Assembly: GCA_007922305.1 (NCBI GenBank)
Contig: ML677326.1
Coordinates: 50,562,460 to 50,626,459, forward strand
DNA length: 64,000 nt
DNA from: Dermatemys mawii
Lineage: Eukaryota > Chordata > Testudines > Dermatemydidae
Direction of reading: 5' to 3'
Positions 11,411-23,355 of this stretch are shown piece by piece (position 1 is the first letter of the stretch; each line of letters begins with the position of its first letter). The notes beneath the pieces are model-generated. The model was not told the origin of the DNA, ran no database searches, and saw only the letters and a program-made list of their open reading frames with translations. The position numbers and the translations under genes were made by a program.

Positions 11411-11640
11411 TCTCTCCTACAGCTACCTAGGCTAATGATAGGGTTTTTTGTTTGAATCAAGAAATTTTGAATATAGTTTAGTTTAAAGGTTTTGAAGAAT
11501 GGCAAATGTACCTCACCCCCTTCCCACTCCCCTTCCAAACTCCCTCTCAAAATTCCCTGTTAGCAGCCTCTGTTTGCAAAGCTCCCTGGTCGCTGACTCA
11601 CTGCTTTATAAAGCCCTGGCCTTCCTGGTAGCTGTGGGAT

Positions 11641-13849
11641 GATTATTTTTGGAGCATGAACAGAGTAATGACAATATGAGCAGTTTCAAGTCTCAGTGCA
11701 AAAATGAAAGTTTCACAGGACTCTTACTCTCCTTAAGCATGCAGGTGTTCTTCTAGTTCCATGAGACTAATCACATGAGTAAGGTAAGCAGGATTTGTCT
11801 GCAGACTTTTCCCCTAATTTTTGCTTCTTGAAGGAGGGGAAATGGATGCAGATTGCTTCAGAACAATCTCAAACATTTTGTTTTAATTCTTGGCCCTATT
11901 TTGAGGAATTGTCAGTACTTCACTCTCTTCGTGTAGCTAGAATGATTTCCCAAATACATGTCATTGCCTAAATGGCAAAATACCATATTTGAATAAAATT
12001 ATGCAAAACACCTCCACATTTCACTTGTGAAAACAACATGAACATTTAAAATCATGATGCTCAAGTAATGGCAAAGTATAATTCTGTAAGTATAATTTTT
12101 CATAATAATATAGATATGCAAAGATTTCTGGCACATTTCATTCTGTTGTTTGTGAATCAGTTTCCTGAAGTTTCTGAGAAACATCTTATCCGCCACAAAA
12201 TGTGCCTGATAATAAATACAGTAGGCACAAGAAGTGTGGAGTCATCCATCCATAATTATTATGGCAACGTTCATAATTCTGTTGAAATTAAAAATGTCTG
12301 TAACTGGGAAGAATTTTAATCAAATGCATTTAAAGATCCATTGAAAAGAAAATATTACATATCCATAAGTAACAGGCAAGTACTCAGAACATGCTAAAAT
12401 CTGTAAAAATATGCATTGCATCACTTATGTCAAGTAGACAGTTCAATTTTCCATTAAGCAAACTATAAAATCACTGAAGCAGAACACTCCATTTTTGGGA
12501 ACAGTTCCAGAATGCTTCTCAATAAATCATGCCTCTCCCCCTAGACACCTTTTTTTCCCCTCCAGAAGTGGCTGTTCAGACTCAAATTCAAAGGAAGATA
12601 ATGTATCACTCAATCATCAGTTAGGCAAACCCCCCTTTGTAATTGACAATGATTTCATCAAATGATGCATGTTATAGTAACATTCAGTCCAGTTATGTTT
12701 AATCGGTTAGCACTGTAAATCACATTTTAAAGGGTTCATAAATCATACAACTATTTTATATTTTATTGAAATTTGTCATTGTGAAGTGAAAACAATTTCT
12801 TCTCAAAATATTTAGAGATCTAAGTTAAGAGGCACTGTATAAATGCAAAGTATTATTTTCAGAATTTAAATTAATGGAAATGTTTAAATTTAAGTGTCTG
12901 AAAACAATCAAGCCATGCTAGAATTCTTGAGGACTGTGTTGCTCTAATCAGGACAACTCAAGAAGCAAATGATATTGCCCACCTTCAGAGATGGGAGATC
13001 TCACTAAATGGGCCAATCTGATCCAATATGCATGTTCCCAGAAGCATCTAGTCTTCAGGAAGAGCTTAAAAAGCATAACAGACACTCAGCAAGAAGGCTG
13101 ATTTCTTCACAGATTCCAGTCAGAAGATCTTCTGTGGGAACCATCTCCTCCACTGGGAGATCTGACTCCCTTTCCTCTCAGTAGTGACTACAATGTTTTA
13201 TATGGGGGAAGAGTCTGCCAGCAATACTTATCAGTATTTCTTATTTCAGGTATTGCTTTAGGGCTGGGCAAATCATTGTCAGAAAATCTTGTCAAGCCAA
13301 TCTCCTCAGTGTCCTTGAGGAAAGTAAAACAAATAGATGCTTTTAGAGTCCTTCCAAGATTGTGAAAACCATGTCCACAAAGGTCAAAGTGCTCTACAGC
13401 CAAGACCATGGCTTCGTGTGGCACAATGGGCCCTCCTTAGAAGATCCTAAAACTCTAGGGTACTAGATGACCAGAGACTGTCCCCTTCCCTGTTAAGGAA
13501 CCTGAGCTGGATCTTGTAAAGAACTGTTGTGTTGGGAAAGAAAAGGAAGGAATTGGTCACCTCCCCAAAGAGACTCCTCCAATGTGAAAATAAGATATCA
13601 CTGCACTGCAGAAATAGCCAGAAGGTCTGGCTCCTAGGCAGGGAGCTAGGAGGCTCCTCGTGTTGCTCTTGCCTGCAGGAATCACCCCCTCCCAACTCTC
13701 ATGGGATCCCAGCTAATGGGAGTGAGGAGTCAGTGGATCAGGTGGGACAGCGCACGGCGCCCCGTGGCCCCCTTGCCTAAGAGCTAGGCCTTCTGGCTAC
13801 TTCCAGGGCACAACGAAATGCCAGTCAGGTCAGGTAGGGACTAGCTTGC
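11641..13849. other. No gene recognised
   Basis: AT-rich sequence without readable domains. Short frames at 12000-12320 and 13188-13780 have no motif I can assign. Confidence 0.45.
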
Positions 13850-13975
13850 CTTAATGCCGCAGCCCCGCCAACTGGATCTTTAACAGCCCAGTCAGTGATG
13901 CTAACTGGAGCTGACAGGGTCCTTTTTCAACTGGGTGTTCTGGTTGAAAACCAGACATCTGATCACCCTTGTTCC
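13850..13975. repeat. Possible interspersed repeat fragment
   Basis: A short GC-richer stretch ending in ggttgaaaaccagacatctg resembles, from memory, the right end of a common reptile DNA-transposon repeat. No matching left end or target duplication was found, so the boundaries are uncertain. Confidence 0.3.
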
Positions 13976-16900
13976 TATTCCTTCTCCTGGTTTAAGTAGA
14001 GGAAATGGGCAAATCAGGAGCTTTGATGTTCCTTCAATCACAGTGCAGGTGTGAAGCCTTCTATCTGAGCTAGGCTTTGAGGTGTACCATTTCTACCTGA
14101 TCTCAGTAAGCTGTTGGCTGGTGGGCTAGAGCTTGATGACCCCAGAAACCCTGCACACCTGCCTTCAAGGCCCATGGGTTTTGATGGCCACATGTTTGCT
14201 TTTTACAAACATTCATTTATGGAAAAAAACCACCACTGTTTGTACTAATTTACTTAACATGGTGGATGCAAAGTCATGCCAGCGGGGTCAAAGTGGTACA
14301 TTTCTTCAAAATGGCTCATTTTTGTCTAGTAGTGGACTGGGGACAAACCACTCAAAAAGAAGACTGTCTGGTTTACAACTAAATAAATGGCCTTCCCATA
14401 TACTGGTGGATATTGTAGACAGCCATCTAACAGGAACTGGACCACAGCCATTGACTCATTTAACATAGGCCACTGAAGACTTGTTACTGAGCGGAACTGG
14501 TTTTGAACTTGTGATCTGGGGATTACATATTCAAGAATACAATCAATACCATAAACCATTTATCCAAACAATATATAATTATTTACTCCGATTTTGTATC
14601 CTGGTTGCAGAAAATTTATTTTGCCAATTAAAAAAATTACATTCAACCCAATCACCATTAAATGAAACCTTGTATCAGAGCATAGAAATAAGCTAAATCT
14701 CTTACATTATTTTGAAAGGCATAAAAAAACCAAGACACACTAATGCATTCCACTGAAAAAGTGGAAAGAGCTCAAATATTTTCTCATACTTCTTTCAACA
14801 AAAACATTTCCACTAACACTGTACATGCATTTAAAAGAAAGTGCTTGTAGTTCAGAATTACTTTATTTTATCTAATTGAATCCTTCTAATCCACACCTAT
14901 ACTTGTTTAAACACACTGTTAAACTGCTTAACCAGTCATATCTGCTCAGCACTGGAGAGTAGGTTGCCTTGGCTTGTTGAAATTTCAACTAAATTGAGGA
15001 AGCCACTAGTTTAACATATGGGACCAACCCTGCTCTCATGAAGTCAAGAGACCTTTGGTCATAGACTTCCCCCGGAAGTAGATTGGGCACATGAATCTAA
15101 CTAAAAGATACGTTCTGAATGTAGGCCTTAGCAGACATCCATTCCTGTAGCTATCCCATTAGCTCCATGAAACATGGCCTCTGGCCTTTTGGATTCTAAT
15201 GTTACTTTCCTTAAAGAGAGAAGGACAAGGAGAAATAATGTGAAAATTTACTAGGTTCTTTTGTATAAATTAATTCAGAGATAATGCATGGAAGAAGAAA
15301 TTGATCCTTGTTACCGAAAACATAATCAGTAACCAGATATAATTAAAAATTATGAGCTAAAATGGTGAGTGTAATTCTGCATGATATTCATGTCTAAAAG
15401 TGTTGACTAATTTATACAAAATACCAAAGTAACTAACTTGTTTCTGGGTTATTGGCCTCTTAATCTTGTATATCAATTCAGGTAATGTACCACCACTACC
15501 ATTTTCTATTTAATTATTTTTATTTATGTACCATTAAGCTCCGTTTTCATTACTTTCGTTGTGGAGGAAAAAAGGAATGAATCTATTGTATTTATGTAGT
15601 GCCATCATCTAATTTGCAATCCTCAGAAGACCCTTTTTCTCCTACTGGAGAAATCAAATGACAGTCTTTGACATTCTTTAAAAGCACTTTTTATTTCTTT
15701 AATTAGGAGTTTCTAGCAGGACCTTCTTCGTGAACTCTTAACGTTTTAATATACTTCTGCCTCACTACCCTGGGTGATTGTTTCAGAATTTGTGCGGAAT
15801 ACATTCCTGAGCTACAAGAAAGCTGCTTTCAATGCCTTTCATATTCTGCCATAATCCCTTGGTAATTATAAAGCCCCTCTCTGCAACAATAGACAAATCT
15901 GAGAGGAATTCTGCGGCTGTGCTTCACACATACAACGGTACTAGAACATTTCAGCTAAATTTGCTTCCCAGGAGCCTCAGACTTAGACAACAGTCCTGTG
16001 AAATGCCAAAACAGAGAGGCTCAAAGGTTATAATGACAGTAACTGCATCTGTACAAAACACTGGTTAAATAAAGCTGGAAAAGCATAAGTATGATAAAAG
16101 CATTAGTTTAATAGTAGTTAAATCCTAACTATAAAAGCAAAGATGTCAGCTTAAAAATATTTATTTTATGGCTGTTAACCATTAATCATTTTGCTGATTT
16201 TTCTCCCATAGAATTTTTACTGCTCTTTTGTACGTTCTCCTATAATTATTTATCCACTGTATTTTTTACAGTACATGCATCTCTTTCCCCTCATTAGGTG
16301 CTGTCAAAACAGAGACCCTGACAGATGCTATTTGGTCAGATCAATCTGCACCTTTCTAATAGCAGTACACATGACAGAAAGTTACACTCCTTAACTTCTA
16401 AGTACAGAGGCTCATCTAGTCTTACCATTTTCTTTCTTAGTCTGCTGTTTCTTCCCCTCCCCCCACAAGATCCCCTCCACCTAAAAAGTGAACAAAGTTA
16501 TTAATGTATTTTCTACATAGATTTCCTTAAAGTATTTATTCCTAATATGAACAAATGGTTTTAGGAATGTTCAAAGAAATCCCCAAAATATCGCAGTGGA
16601 CTGTGTCTACAACTCAAGCCAAACCAAGGCTAGTACCTGCCTGCAAAATAGCTACCCTCTTTCGTGTCACTCATCTTATCCCTGTGCTAAAAGACTAAGA
16701 AAAATTGATGCAGCACATCCAAAGGTCAGGATCTGGGCTATGTCAGACAAAGGTCAATGACAGGGAAGATTCAGAGTCAAGGATCTTACCAGCAGTCCTT
16801 TCTTTTAACAAGGAATCATCAACTTGAAATCTAGTCCGTTAAAAACAAGAGAATTGAAAGTTGTTTCAGTTATTGCATCAGCACACAAGCCCCCTACCAT

Positions 16901-18182
16901 TGTTTGTTGTCTTACCAATATTTAAAAATATATATATATTTTTCTTTCGCATGTTGCTAGGTGAGAGATCCACACAAACAACATGGGAAACTGATTTACT
17001 CAGTATACAGGGGAACCAGTGAAATTGAACTATTCATAGATTACTGTGCCTGCACAAACAAAACAAAAACAGAGTCTCTCTTTAATCCATTTCAGTTATA
17101 GTAATTTGGGAGTTACTTGCAATAATAAACAATGTTCATAGAGAACTGTGCATTTTAAATTGATATTGTACTCTAAAACAGGTTGCTACCTCAGCTCTCT
17201 CTGATAATTATTCCTGCAGCTTTATCACAAAGGGAGAAAGGTGATTTTTCAATTGCCAGATCCCACATTATTTAATTCTCTATAGGTCAAAAGCAACACC
17301 TTTATCCTCCACTTGGAAACTAACCAGAAACTAGCACACATTAAGAGTACTGGTGTAATGTCCTGAGTGAAGCACTGCTTAATATGTGGTCAGCCACATT
17401 CTGTGCCAGTTTAAGTTTCCAGATTAACAAAGTGTGGCCCCATGCAGAGTGCATTGCAGTGGGAGGTGACCAAGGCATGGATAATAATAGTAAGGTCCAC
17501 ATCTGAAAGCAGAGGCTCTCTCCTCTGCCCCCAATCAGTGCTTGGCGAAGAAAAACAAGCAATGTTGGTCACAGAATTACTCAAGCATCCAGAAGCTGCC
17601 AGAGAGTGATCGTGACCCTTACAAGAATAATTAAGCAATGTTCTGTGAGTTGCATGCATCTTGAAATAAAGGAATATATAAATGTTTATTTATCACACAT
17701 CCAAATCTAACATGACAATTTTTTAAATATTTCCTGAACATTCATAATTGACCTGGTTCTGATTGTAGATATATGCTGCATCTCTTGCATCCAGACATTT
17801 TGATGAAGCTGTGTTCCTGTGGGCTTCGCTGTAAGAGCCTCATTGATGAGGTCTTGAAATCATCTACAAGTGTAACCCACCTGCTGGTTCAATTCTCTAG
17901 GGGCTTCTTCTGGAAACTTTACAAATCATACCCGCTCACGCCCCCATCCAGAAACTGGGGCCCCTTAGACAATCCCTTGTGTGAGCACTGAGTCCATTGT
18001 ACAAAACCAAGAAAATTTTACTGCTGAGGAAGGGAACACAGAATAAACATAGAAAAGCCAGCAATAATAAATCTACAATATCTGTATAGATCTATTAAGA
18101 CAAACTCCCACCCCTCCAGGGTGTCTTGGAAATAGCTTAGCTTCATTCCCTCTTTCATGGTGTGACCGTTCAATGAGGCAGC
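13976..18182. other. No gene recognised
   Basis: AT-rich sequence with scattered short frames lacking recognisable motifs (for example 14133-14468 and 15832-16068). A short TA tract lies near 16930-16940. The 17780-18160 segment is less AT-rich and could be old repeat, but it was not identified. Confidence 0.4.
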
Positions 18183-18790
18183 AGGGCTGGTGTAACCACT
18201 AGGCGAACTAGGCGGCTACCTAGGGCGCCAAGATTTGGGGGTGCTAAAAAGCAGTGCCCAAATTTATTTTTACACTATTTCTTAGGGGCAGGTACCCATC
18301 AGTCTCCAGCTCTTGGGCCGCATCAGCAACCTACAGCCATTCTCCTGAACCACGTGGCAGGGCCGGGAAACAGCAGCAACAGCGTGGTCTCTCCTGCCCC
18401 ATGGCGGGCTACGCTCCCCGCCTTCCCCGCTACTGTGGAGGCTGCCGCTGCCCTGGGCTTGGGCCTCCTGGCTCCCCGCGAATGGCACTTAGTTCCTGCT
18501 GCTCTCGGTTGGCAGGTGTGGGGTTCCAGCCGAGCCCAGCCCCTTGCATCTCCTCGGCGGCGGTGCCCCCTGCCTGCATCATTCTGGGCGGCCGTGGCAG
18601 CAATGGACTGGGATCGGCTCCCGGGCAAGCAGGGGAGATTTTAAGGAGAAGAATCTGCTGGCTCTGGCACGGGCTGAGCGCTGGAGACTGACAGGTACCT
18701 GCCCCTGTCCCATCCCAGCATCACCTGCCTCCCAGCTCAGTGACTGTTACCTTCCCCCCTGCCCCATACTGTCAGCCAGCCCTAGCTCAC
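18183..18790. repeat. GC-rich interspersed repeat, hAT-like left end
   Basis: It begins cagggctggtgtaaccacta, a CAGGG start like other hAT-type ends in this window, and continues as CpG-containing GC-rich sequence that stands out sharply from its surroundings. The long frames on both strands (18254-18855) result from the low stop density of GC-rich sequence and carry no motifs. No matching right end with target duplication was found, so it may be truncated or the right boundary may be wrong. Confidence 0.45.
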
Positions 18791-20640
18791 TGACACCAGC
18801 ACCCCTTGGCAAAGGGCCCCCGGATTTTCACAAACAGCTGTCACCGCAGGCCTGACAAACTCACTGCACCCCACGTGTGTCTTACAGAGCACTATCCACA
18901 AAGAGGAACGTGGAAGGGATCTACACAAGGCTGGTAACCTGTCAAGAGTGAGAATCTTTGTGAGATGTGTGCATGGGCAATATTGAAGGAATAATGTATT
19001 TACTGTAAAAGTCTGCTTTATACGACTTGGAGCAGAAATTAGCCACCATGGGATAATGACCCTTTGGGGCAAGGGGGATTTGTCACCCTGCTTAACCTGG
19101 CTGGTGATGCAATGTAAGGCTCAATTGTTTAGCTTTGCACAATAGTAACACTTTGAATGGGACACCATCAGAGGCAATGGCAAACAACTGAAACGCCTTA
19201 AAGCTAAAAAAAAGAAGCATTACAACAGCTGTTAGCATAATAAACAGCCTGTCAGAATGGGTAAGTTTACTAGCTTTTGGAGGTAGGGGGACAGGCTGGG
19301 GGGAAGACACAAGGTGGAAGTTTTGCCTAGTTTGTCCTTGCACTGGCCCTGTGAGGCAGTGTGTTCCTATAACAGCTACTTACTTCCCTTCTTTTTCCCC
19401 TCCCCCATCTTTGATGCAAATCAATTTGCTGCCTGTTCAGAGTTCGAGGAGTTCAGGCAGGTCTCTCTCCAGCCCCTTGGGAAGTTTTGCCTGGTCTGCT
19501 GCAGGGACTCTACCACCTGATTTAGCTGAAGTGATTACAGAGTTGATTGCTAAGCAGAGGGATCTTAACCAGAATTCCTGAAATAAGCTGTAGAAGGTTT
19601 CAGTAAAAGCCCTCTCTGTACCTTATGCTGCCCCTGCACTACGTCTTTGCAATCTTCAAGGAGGAATCGATAGTATATAGGATTCTGAACACAGTCCTTG
19701 CCCCCAGGGATGCACTTGCCCCCTCCTCTGAAGGGAGAAGCCTCTTTCTCCTCTTTCCCTAGCTTTATTCACCACACAACATTTTTTTTGGTCAGGATGA
19801 TTCCTTACCCCGGGCATAGTTGTGCAGTGTCATGTCCTTTAATTTCCCAACCCACAAAACAGTGTTTTATTACCCCCTCAACTCAAAATTAAACTGTGGT
19901 TTAACCAAGACAAATCTAACAGCCATGTGACAAAAGTGCAAATGAGGCCCTACTCATTCAGTTGTTTCCCTTTTCTCACCAATATATACCAACGAAGAGC
20001 TCCCTCCCCATGAAGTCTGTCCATTTGGGTTCTTAAGCAGCCCCAGTGGGTCTTCTTCCTGTTCACCATGAAGTAACAATACACTCCCTAGTCTCTAAAG
20101 CTTCAGGCCACCAAGAGAACAGAACTGATTAGGGTCAAAGTACTGAAAACACAATGTTCAGAGAAATCTATGCTAGTATCAGGACACACAAATGCTAAAA
20201 AAAAATTTCCTAAGGTTGATGGAATACAGGAGAAATAAACATCAGTTTCAGGTGGGATAAAGTTCATGAAGAACAATGGAAGTGAACTATTGAAGTGCCT
20301 AAGATCAACCTCAATGAAAAATGAAGAGCAAATAATACTGGGAAGGTAAGAATGAGTTAAATAAACAAACACTGTACAAAGATTTTGCAGTAACACAAAA
20401 TGGCTTTGTCTGTACAAATGAACAAAAGTTGCCTCCTAGCGGCTGGTCCTGAGTGAAGATCAAGGACCAACTACTACGGTCAGCAAAAGACTATCCCATT
20501 TAGCTATGATGAAAATGCATGCATCTGGATTTTTGTGCTGGCTCCCTGTGATTTAAATAATAATGCTGGCTGGCTGGACACATGGATTTCTTTATGACAT
20601 GCCAAAGATTTGTATTAAAACAATTGTTCCAATAACTAGA
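18791..20640. other. Unidentified sequence, partly repeat-like
   Basis: The 18790-19660 part has composition and phrases I associate with interspersed repeats of reptiles, but no terminus, polyprotein or target duplication could be defined. The frame at 19314-19581 has no motif. 19660-20640 shows nothing recognisable. Confidence 0.3.
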
Positions 20641-20664
20641 ACAAGGATGAGCTGGTTAAGTTAA

Positions 20665-21248
20665 TGTAGAATTTTGAGCAGAACCCACCATGAGTATAGA
20701 CACATGGTTGAAGCATGGATGGACGTTTGAATCTTTAGCACATCTGGCATGTAAATATCTTGCAACACAAGGTACAAAGTCATGAGGATGCCTGTTCTCA
20801 CATTCAGATGACATTGTAAACAAGAAGCAGCAGCATTATCTCCTGCGGATTGTACCCAAACTTGTCTGTCTGACTGGCTGAAGTAGGACTGAGTGGACAC
20901 GTAGGAGCTAAAGTTTTACATTATTTTATTTTTGAATATTTGTAATATTTGAAAATTCAACTTTCATGATAAAGAGATTGCACTACAGCACTTTATTAGA
21001 TGAATTGAAAAATAATATTTCTTTTATCATTTTTACAGTACAAATATTTGTAATAAAATAATATAAAGTGAGCAATGTACATTTTGAATTCTGTGTTAAT
21101 TGAAATCAATATATTTGAAAATGTAGAAAAAATCAATATTTAATACATTTCAATTGGTATTCTATTGTTTTAACCGTGGATTAATCTCAATTACTTTTTT
21201 ATAATCACAGTAATTTTTTTAAATTAACTGTGATTAATCAACAGCCCT
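20665..21248 (+). mobile_element. hAT transposon 3' part, 5'-truncated
   Basis: The decayed transposase C-terminus (20729-20881) is followed by a long AT-rich 3' region ending in gtgattaatcaacagccct, a plausible hAT right terminus (CAGCCCT, inward CAGGGCTG). The subterminal zone has repeated gattaat/taatc motifs. The left end is missing, and I recall the family as widespread in amniotes. It is one of only two places in the window with readable DNA-transposase-type or DIRS-type coding remnants. Confidence 0.7.
20729..20881 (+). pseudogene. hAT transposase C-terminal dimerisation region, remnant
   Basis: Reading frame 20729-20881 gives 51 codons with one internal stop: ESLAHLACKYLATQ at the start, then after the stop GCLFSHSDDIVNKKQQ, and LVCLTG before the final stop. 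The FS..DDIVNKK and downstream LVCL spacing matches the hAT C-terminal dimerisation domain (FS..G.I...KR..L.P......L..L). Known members use this domain for transposase dimerisation and activity. The catalytic residues lie upstream and are absent here. Short, interrupted and certainly non-functional. Confidence 0.68.
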
Positions 21249-22873
21249 ACAAAGGTTAAGTTTTCACCTTTAACATTTAACCTTAACCAGGTTAAGTTTT
21301 CACCTTTAACATTTAGTTAGGATTAGCAAAACTACATGAAATAATTCCTTGTAAGCAACATTGTTTTTACCATTTTTTTATAGTTTGTAAACAATATTTT
21401 AAAGGCAATTATGGGACAAATGCACACTTTAAAAAAATATATTACATTATAGCAGCACTTAATCTGCAAATTATACACACTAGACCTAAAAAGTCTGGGA
21501 CAGATCTCTCCTGGCTTTGCTATAAATGTGAATAGGGTGAAATCCTGGCCCATAAATTCTATGGAAGAAGTCCCATTCACTTTTATCCGACCAGAATTTA
21601 TCCCATATTTATTAATAAAAGCAGCACAATTAATACAAATATTGAGAAAATATAGATCAAAGAACATTTGTTTCCATTAAGTCCAAGATTACTTCTGCAG
21701 CTGTATCTCAGTGGATGCTATGTAAAGTTAACAGATTCAATACTACTAACTCATGTACTTAAAGTTAGTCATGTGCTTAAGTACCTTGATAAATCAGGGC
21801 CGAAAGCTGCTTGGAAAGTTGGAAAATCCATTATATTGATCCACCCTTCCAGCAGCTTCATTCCTACTGATCCTAGGAAAGACAGGTTTGTTTGTCTGTC
21901 CCACCTTTTAGAACCTACTTACCCTTCTCCTGAATAGATTAAATGGGTGTGAAACCTCATACACCTCAGAAAGCTAAATTACTTGCTGAAAAAGTAAAAA
22001 ATCAATAGCAATCTGGTAATTTTTGCCAAGTATTGTACTACTGAATTCAGTGCATCATGGTGCACAAAAGAATGGATCAATTTTTATTTCTATAACTAAA
22101 CCATTCTAAGAAAATTCCTTCTGCTATACACAAGGAGATTTTTTTTTATTCTCAAGTACTGTACTAAGTGTTATCTCTTGCTGTCTAGTTATTGGCAAGA
22201 AAGAAAACTATAATTTATAGTACTATAATTTATACACGTGATATTCAAAGTTAAATAATTGTGTGCACAAACACACACAGACTCCTATGCACACGAATAC
22301 AAGGATCTGTTTAGAACAGGATACAAATTGCTAGTTTTGTTTTTTTCTGTTACAATGTGTGATTTGCCTTCTAATTTTCTGTGCTCTTATGAAGCAGAAA
22401 TCTGAAACTTTAAGGGAACAGAAAATACACAAATGCTATTACAGTACACATTTCCAAGCAGCAGGAAGCCAGTAATAAGTGTCAGAGATTGATCAGAATT
22501 TTATTCTATATATAAACAACCACTATTAGGTATACTATGCCAAAAAGTCACACATACACACATGTTGTAATTTGTGACCAGTTTAGACTTTCAGAAAGGC
22601 TAAACAGAGAATAAATTGTTTAAAAGTTTAGCTTGAAATGTAAAGCTTATCTCTAGAAAGGAGTAACAACTGTATTTATTATATATATTTCCACCCCTGC
22701 CCACAAGGAATGGATTTGTGAATGCATATTAAAAAATGATATGTTTGTGTGAAATGAAAGTCTATGGACTTTCTAAATTGAATAACTTGTCACACAAATT
22801 AAATACATACACCCCAAAGTGTATCTCCATCTATACATACAGACACACACACTGAATATATCTGCCACACGCC
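21249..22873. other. No gene recognised; short tandem repeat at 21253-21315
   Basis: A 27-bp unit starting aggttaagttttcacctt occurs twice (21253-21279 and 21289-21315), 36 bp apart. The 21500-21610 stretch contains gtgaaatcctggcccataaa-like text that I recall from old reptile repeats. Nothing else was identified. Confidence 0.4.
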
Positions 22874-22881
22874 ATTACAGG

Positions 22882-23347
22882 CAGGGGTGGCTCTAAGGTT
22901 TTTAGTGACAAAGAGTCTTGTGGCACCTTAAAGACTAACAAAAGTATTGAAGCATAAGCTTTTGAGGGCTAGAACCCACTTCACTGGATGCATGCTTCCG
23001 ACGAAGTGGGTACTAGCCCATGAAAGCTTATGCTTCGATACTTTTGTTAGTCTTTAAGGTGCTACAGGACTCTGTTTCTTCTGCAAATCCAGACTAACAT
23101 GGCTATCTCTCTGATTCTAAGGTTTTTGCCACCCTAAGCATGGAAGTTCTGTAGCACGCCTGCGGTTGGTCCAGTGTACCGTGGACATGGCAGCGTTTCT
23201 TCGGGAGGTCCATGGGTCCGTGGCCTCGGTGCCAAAATGCCACTGAAGACAGCTCGACTGCTGCCCTGACGGCAAACATCAGGCCACCTCCTGTGGCTTG
23301 CTGCCCCAGGCATGCGCTCGGAGAGCTGGTGCTAGGAGTCGGCCCTC
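22882..23347. mobile_element. hAT MITE with nested Penelope-like insertion
   Basis: A perfect 8-bp duplication, ATTACAGG (22874-22881 and 23348-23355), flanks an element starting CAGGGGTGGCTC and ending GAGTCGGCCCTC, inverted terminal repeats of hAT type. Without the nested insert and its duplicated 12 bp, the element is about 242 bp and non-coding. The frame at 23212-23415 crosses its boundary and is not a gene. Confidence 0.85.
22904..23115. mobile_element. Two Penelope-like 3' ends in inverted (head-to-head) arrangement
   Basis: The insert is flanked by a perfect 12-bp duplication, TCTAAGGTTTTT (22892-22903 and 23116-23127), inside the hAT MITE. The left arm (22911-22988) and right arm (22997-23074) are inverted copies of a PLE 3' end, about 67 of 78 positions matching, with an 8-nt centre. 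The right side carries the full PLE terminus (agactaacatggctatctct); the left side lacks it. No coding remains. Confidence 0.82.
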
Positions 23348-23355
23348 ATTACAGG

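Larger units (their letters stand above)
6952..11640 (-). mobile_element. Near full-length CR1 LINE, split by a Penelope-like insertion
   Basis: On the minus strand, from about 11640 down to 6952, the order is 5' UTR (C-rich, 11420-11640), ORF1 (about 11410-10640), ORF2 endonuclease (about 10200-9700), ORF2 reverse transcriptase (about 9205-7400, interrupted at 8188-8768) and 3' UTR with the characteristic gaacataagaatggcc phrase at its end (6956-6971 on the plus strand). Without the insert it is about 4.1 kb, close to the normal length of a complete CR1. All frames carry stops and shifts. Its divergence from the 5636 copy and the different 3' UTR suggest another CR1 subfamily. Confidence 0.88.

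Noticed and set aside
13457..13975. Possible complete hAT element (left end ctagggtactagatgaccag)
   Set aside because: The ends match only weakly as inverted repeats and the flanking octamers do not agree.
18254..18855. CpG-rich stretch as possible promoter or CpG island with 145- and 103-codon frames
   Set aside because: It starts with a hAT-like terminus and looks like a GC-rich repeat. No adjoining exon or other promoter sign was seen.
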